From positions 186,001-250,000 of the forward strand of contig NZ_JAOQJP010000002.1 in NCBI RefSeq assembly GCF_025567305.1: a DNA stretch of 64,000 nt, in the 5' to 3' direction. Under the pieces are notes generated by a model. It made no database searches, was not told where the DNA came from, and worked only from the letters and a program-made list of their open reading frames with translations. A program made the translations under genes and the position numbers. Shown piece after piece: positions 61,275 through 64,000 of this stretch. This stretch comes from Lentihominibacter butyricus. GTDB taxonomy: Bacteria > Bacillota > Clostridia > Peptostreptococcales > Anaerovoracaceae. Numbering within the stretch: position 1 is the stretch's first letter; each line of letters begins with the position of its first letter.

Positions 61275-61856
61275 TTAATTCCAAGCCGGAGCTGCTGCCC
61301 ATGCTTCCGCAGCTGTGTCGAATCCGTCAGCCTGGATAGCATATGCTTCGATAGTTATTGTCTTATCAGCATAATCAGCAACTGCTGCATTGCCCTTGAT
61401 TGTAAAGTTCTCAAATACTTTGATATCCTGACCAGCGGTAACTGTAGCTTTATATGCGTATACATTAGTTGCCCCCTCTACTGCAGTCCATCCATTAGCA
61501 GCCATCTGTGCTGCTACTGTTGTGTCAGCTTCGATATCGGCAATCTCATCTACAACCTTTACAAACAGCCAGCTGTCTTCGCTGCCTGCAGTTACGTGAA
61601 CTGTAGGATCCTTAATGTAAGTATGTCCCGGGATCAGCTTATAGCCGTTTTCCTTTACTCTTTCTGCAGGTGTAACTGCCGTTCCATACTGATCCACTTT
61701 AGCCTCGTCCAGCGTAATTGCTACATTACCTACAGTGAACGTATTAGTCACTGTCTCTGTCTGCGATGTCAGATAGGCCATCGTTCCGAGCACGCTCGCT
61801 ACCACCAGCGCTGCTGCGCACAGAACGGTCACAAAAACTTTTTTCTTTCTTTTCAT
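61275..61856 (-). CDS. SipW-dependent TasA/camelysin-like protein
   Basis: A 193-residue protein: basic start, VTVLCAAALVVASVLGTMAYLT signal core (SipW type), then SQTETVTNTFTVGNVAITLDEAK, the classic post-cleavage motif. The C-terminus TIEAYAIQADGFDTAAEAWAAA resembles that of the next TasA-like gene. It is first after sipW and so a likely major subunit. The ATG at 61856 is better spaced from AGGAGG than the one at 61862. Confidence 0.86.
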   Translation of the reverse strand: MKRKKKVFVTVLCAAALVVASVLGTMAYLTSQTETVTNTFTVGNVAITLDEAKVDQYGTAVTPAERVKENGYKLIPGHTYIKDPTVHVTAGSEDSWLFVKVVDEIADIEADTTVAAQMAANGWTAVEGATNVYAYKATVTAGQDIKVFENFTIKGNAAVADYADKTITIEAYAIQADGFDTAAEAWAAAPAWN

Positions 61857-61987
61857 TTTCATTCCTCCTGTGAATTTAAGTTTTGATTGATCCTAATCCG
61901 GGCGCTTTATCAAGCGTTACCCACATTTTTAGCATCTCCAGTATTTGTTTTCCGAACGTTTTTTCTGCGACTTTGCCGCAATGCCCA

Positions 61988-62626
61988 TCAGCGTCCGGAA
62001 ACCGGCTGTCTGCACTTTACATCTCCTTGCCCTGCATCATCGCCTGTTCCTTCTACTCCTGCCAGGTGCGGGGTGCTGCCGCCGCTGACGTTTCCTACGC
62101 CTTTGCCTTTTCCCTTGCCTTTCTTCTTACTGTCGTCGAAGAGGTCGGGGATGAAGATCAGCAGCAGAATGACTGCGGCTGCGGCGATGGCTATGTACCG
62201 GCCGGGCGGGTTCTGTATGTAGTTGGCCACGTAGCCCATGTACGGGATCGTGAACGACGGGCGGCCGATCAGGTTGTTGAAGTGCACGGGTGATGCGTCG
62301 GGGTATTCGTTGGCATCGCCTTTTGTGTAAAAGTGCTGGCTGGCTTCGTCGATCTCGATGACTCTATGTGTAGCGACCGTGAGGTTTTCGTCGAGGACGA
62401 ATGTGATCGGGTCGCCGACTTTGATGTCCTGCGGATCGGCTTTTTTGACGTAAATGAGTGAGCCGGTGTGGTATGTCGGTTCCATCGAGCCGGACAGTAC
62501 GCAGTACGGCTGGTATCCTATGAGTCTGACGCCGACGAGCATCACTGCCAGCACGACCATGATCGCGATGAGGATGCCTGACACGATGTTCCAGACTCGT
62601 TTTGCTCCTGTTGGTTTTGTTTTCAT
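61988..62626 (-). CDS. sipW: Signal peptidase I, SipW (ER) type
   Basis: A 212-residue membrane peptidase. Catalytic Ser in VLSGSMEPTYHTGS and a His in place of the bacterial Lys in TVATHRVIEI define the ER/archaeal-type SipW class that processes TasA-like proteins. FYTKGDANEYPD is the conserved Asp box. There are two membrane helices (13-36 and about 155-172) and a Lys/Gly-rich tail with a non-conserved 40-residue extension. Its ATG overlaps the stop of the HTH gene (ATGA), so the two are coupled. Confidence 0.93.
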   Translation of the reverse strand: MKTKPTGAKRVWNIVSGILIAIMVVLAVMLVGVRLIGYQPYCVLSGSMEPTYHTGSLIYVKKADPQDIKVGDPITFVLDENLTVATHRVIEIDEASQHFYTKGDANEYPDASPVHFNNLIGRPSFTIPYMGYVANYIQNPPGRYIAIAAAAVILLLIFIPDLFDDSKKKGKGKGKGVGNVSGGSTPHLAGVEGTGDDAGQGDVKCRQPVSGR

Positions 62627-63330
62627 TGTTTACTCCTGCAATAGCTGTAGTATGTATTTCTCGAGATGCCTGCCGACCGGCAGAGGTACGATACGCAGCC
62701 CTGGAATTCGGCTTTTTCGGATACGTCTCTGATGATCATGCAAAGCTTCTCGGTTCCGATGCTTCCGGGGTTAACGGCTCTGCCTGATGCGCCGGACTTA
62801 TCGGTTTTGCCGTTCGGACCGGTTGCGCCATTCGGACCCGGTTTACCATTCGGGTCGGCTGCACCGGATTTGGCGACCCTTGCGGAAGCTCCTGATGCCT
62901 CTTCGAGTATATATTTGAGCATCTCGTTTTCGGCGGAGATTCGTTTGATTTCTTTCATCTGGTTTCGACAGATGTCGAGAGCGGACTCCTTGAGTCTGTC
63001 TATTTCGTCATCTATCGCATCATTCTCAATGCGGCGTGCTCCTGCGCTTCCGTACTTCTCGAGCTTGGCCGATCTGACACCGAGAGTTCCGGCTTCGTAT
63101 GACTCTTTCCACCTCGCGCATGCGCGCTCGATCCTCTTGGATCCCAGGGCTTTTACATCAAAACCTGCGTCTCTGAAGATCGCGGTCGGTTTTTTTCCCT
63201 GCATATATTCTTTTATAAATAAAAACTTGAAATCTTTGGAATATGATACGCCTCGTTCATTAACGTCGACTACATAGGGGTTCTTTCGCAACGTGCGGAT
63301 CTCTTCCTCATTAAGGTTTCCTCTGCCCAT
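62623..63330 (-). CDS. Transposase-derived HTH protein with a collagen-like linker, first gene of the sipW operon
   Basis: A 235-residue protein. Residues 20-120 resemble IS3-type OrfA HTH domains (YSKDFKFLFIKEYMQGKKP, TAIFRDAGFDVKALGSKRI) followed by a coiled coil (KEIKRISAENEMLKYILEEA). Residues about 155-185 carry Gly-X-Y triplets (GKPGPNGATGPNG). The last 45 residues resemble the N-terminus of IS3 OrfB (CVSYLCRSAGISRNTYYSY). No catalytic DDE domain and no insertion-sequence ends, so a domesticated regulator is likely. GAGGAA lies before the ATG, only about 20 bp from the inverted repeat of the switch. Confidence 0.7.
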   Translation of the reverse strand: MGRGNLNEEEIRTLRKNPYVVDVNERGVSYSKDFKFLFIKEYMQGKKPTAIFRDAGFDVKALGSKRIERACARWKESYEAGTLGVRSAKLEKYGSAGARRIENDAIDDEIDRLKESALDICRNQMKEIKRISAENEMLKYILEEASGASARVAKSGAADPNGKPGPNGATGPNGKTDKSGASGRAVNPGSIGTEKLCMIIRDVSEKAEFQGCVSYLCRSAGISRNTYYSYCRSKQ

Positions 63331-63776
63331 AAATGTTCCTCGCTGACTGACGACAAAATAAGTATTTTGTCACGAGCAGGCACAGAAGGTCACAGGTACT
63401 GCATTTGTAATATTGCCAAAAAACAAAAAACCCCCCGGAACAGGATGGGATTTTGAAAGACTGTACTAATAAAGTATCACCGGAGACTGCTGACCCGGAG
63501 TCTGGTTTACGATTAATTGATTAGGCGAATTATACCAATGGTATTTTTTTGTATTCCAAATAATCGTTTGGATAGAATTCAAACGATCTTATTTATATAT
63601 ATGTAATTTTTCCCATTTTCTCACGACAAATGTGAATTTTCTGTAAATCGGTCAGAAATGTTAAACTTTTTCTCGATTAGTCTTGTAAAAAGTCTCCTAC
63701 CATGATAAAATTTCATAACAGCGGATTGGATTTAGTAATTCTATATAATATGTAAGTGACAAAATACTTATTTTGT
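63331..63776. other. Control region between the recombinase and the sipW operon
   Basis: Consists almost entirely of the putative invertible segment with its two inverted repeats. AT-rich apart from a short GC patch at about 63425-63505 holding CCGG dyads and a C6 run. No gene is seen. Confidence 0.6.
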
Positions 63777-63777
63777 C
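63352..63777. repeat. Inverted repeats bounding a putative invertible promoter segment
   Basis: Left copy 63352-63373 and right copy 63756-63777 are perfect 22-bp inverted repeats. Each is itself a near-perfect palindrome, GACAAAATA-N2-TATTTTGTC, extended by AC on the inner side. The asymmetric middle (TAAGTA in one, TACTTA in the other) would give directionality. The 382-bp inner segment carries the operon promoter; the right repeat overlaps the stop codon of a tyrosine recombinase gene. Confidence 0.8.
63529..63537 (-). promoter_or_regulatory. Extended -10 promoter of the sipW operon inside the invertible segment
   Basis: TGG-TATAAT on the minus strand, with TTGGAA 19 bp upstream as a weak -35. 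It points towards the HTH-sipW operon in this assembly, giving a leader of about 190 nt. Confidence 0.6.
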
Positions 63778-64000
63778 TAGAGCACGAGTTGAAGCCGTGC
63801 TATTTTTTTTACATACTCTGCTTCTGTAGAAATCAGATAAATACGTGTCGTTTCGATACTGCTGTGTCCCATAACATCTGCCAGGCATACTATATCTCTG
63901 CACAGGCTGTAAAAACTCCTCGCAAAAAGATGTCTGAGATTGTGTGGAAAAACTTTTCTGCCCAGAACGCCTGCATGCCGGCAAAGGGCTTTCATGTCGG
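63777..64000 (-). CDS. Tyrosine recombinase (phage integrase family), C-terminal part
   Basis: Partial: the gene enters from the right edge. About 74 C-terminal codons remain, with HNLRHLFARSFY (the H-x-L-R-H box), the conserved ADVMGHSSIETTRIYL box with the second His, and the catalytic Tyr in TTRIY. Such enzymes cut and invert or excise DNA at short inverted repeats. Its TAG stop lies within the right inverted repeat of the adjoining segment, the layout seen in recombinases that flip promoter segments. Confidence 0.88.
   Translation of the reverse strand, partial: DMKALCRHAGVLGRKVFPHNLRHLFARSFYSLCRDIVCLADVMGHSSIETTRIYLISTEAEYVKKIARLQLVL

Noticed and set aside
63421..63445. Intrinsic terminator inside the invertible segment
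   Set aside because: On the minus strand a T-run follows a G6 tract, but only a weak 3-bp stem can form, so I did not call it.

Overview
The window looks like the chromosome of an anaerobic Clostridia-type Firmicute, possibly of the Anaerovoracaceae/Family XIII kind; the genus is inferred, not proven. Supporting signs are moderate GC, AGGAGG-type ribosome sites, an Rnf complex gene, a SpoIIE-type phosphatase, a biotin-dependent decarboxylase set, and a gene order (spoIIE-tilS-ftsH ... coaX-dusB, metG next to tatD) close to that of Bacillus and Clostridium. No rRNA or tRNA gene was seen. || Layout. 1-8.5 kb: the 5' part of rnfC, then a molybdenum block. Its left arm (minus strand) holds a methyltransferase, an XdhC-type insertase and a nucleotidyltransferase/phosphatase fusion; its right arm (plus strand) holds a degenerate CCG-type protein, modABC and a molybdopterin-binding protein. 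The two plus-strand transcription units each carry the palindrome TGTTGT-N4-ACAACA upstream. 8.5-23.1 kb: a DUF2325 gene with a hairpin-rich leader, then an eight-gene minus-strand operon for an acetoin dehydrogenase-type 2-oxo acid complex (E1alpha, E1beta, E2, E3) plus lipoate handling (two ligases, LipA and a free lipoyl domain). It is headed by a sigma-54 promoter and faces its likely activator, AcoR. A sodium:solute symporter beyond acoR has a second sigma-54 promoter with the same TGTCAC/GTGACA boxes, so the two units look like one regulon; the symporter is frameshifted. || 23.1-46.9 kb: a phage-type repressor pair, a PadR/HAAS/LiaG-like envelope cluster, then the conserved housekeeping stretch dusB, coaX, BCCP, OadG, MmdA, glyA, a PucR regulator, ftsH, tilS and spoIIE; next an orphan PD-(D/E)XK-like protein, tatD, metG and a cytidylate-kinase-like gene. 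46.9-54.9 kb: an accessory stretch with broken genes (GH39 and MFS remnants), MATE and MarR genes, an Rpn-type nuclease and much non-coding repeat DNA. || 54.9-64 kb: a minus-strand surface-fibre operon: a transposase-derived HTH protein, SipW signal peptidase, four TasA/camelysin-like proteins, a 1001-residue VWA protein and a sortase-type anchored protein. Upstream lies a 382-bp segment bounded by 22-bp perfect inverted repeats. It holds the best operon promoter and abuts the 3' end of a tyrosine recombinase gene. This is the architecture of an invertible promoter switch, with the promoter pointing into the operon in this assembly. || Two intergenic repeat families (three copies of a 258-bp element and two copies of another) share an unusual geometry: inverted heptamer pairs held about 31 bp apart, though the heptamers differ (TTGTGYA versus TTACCAA). 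They resemble no standard feature class I know.
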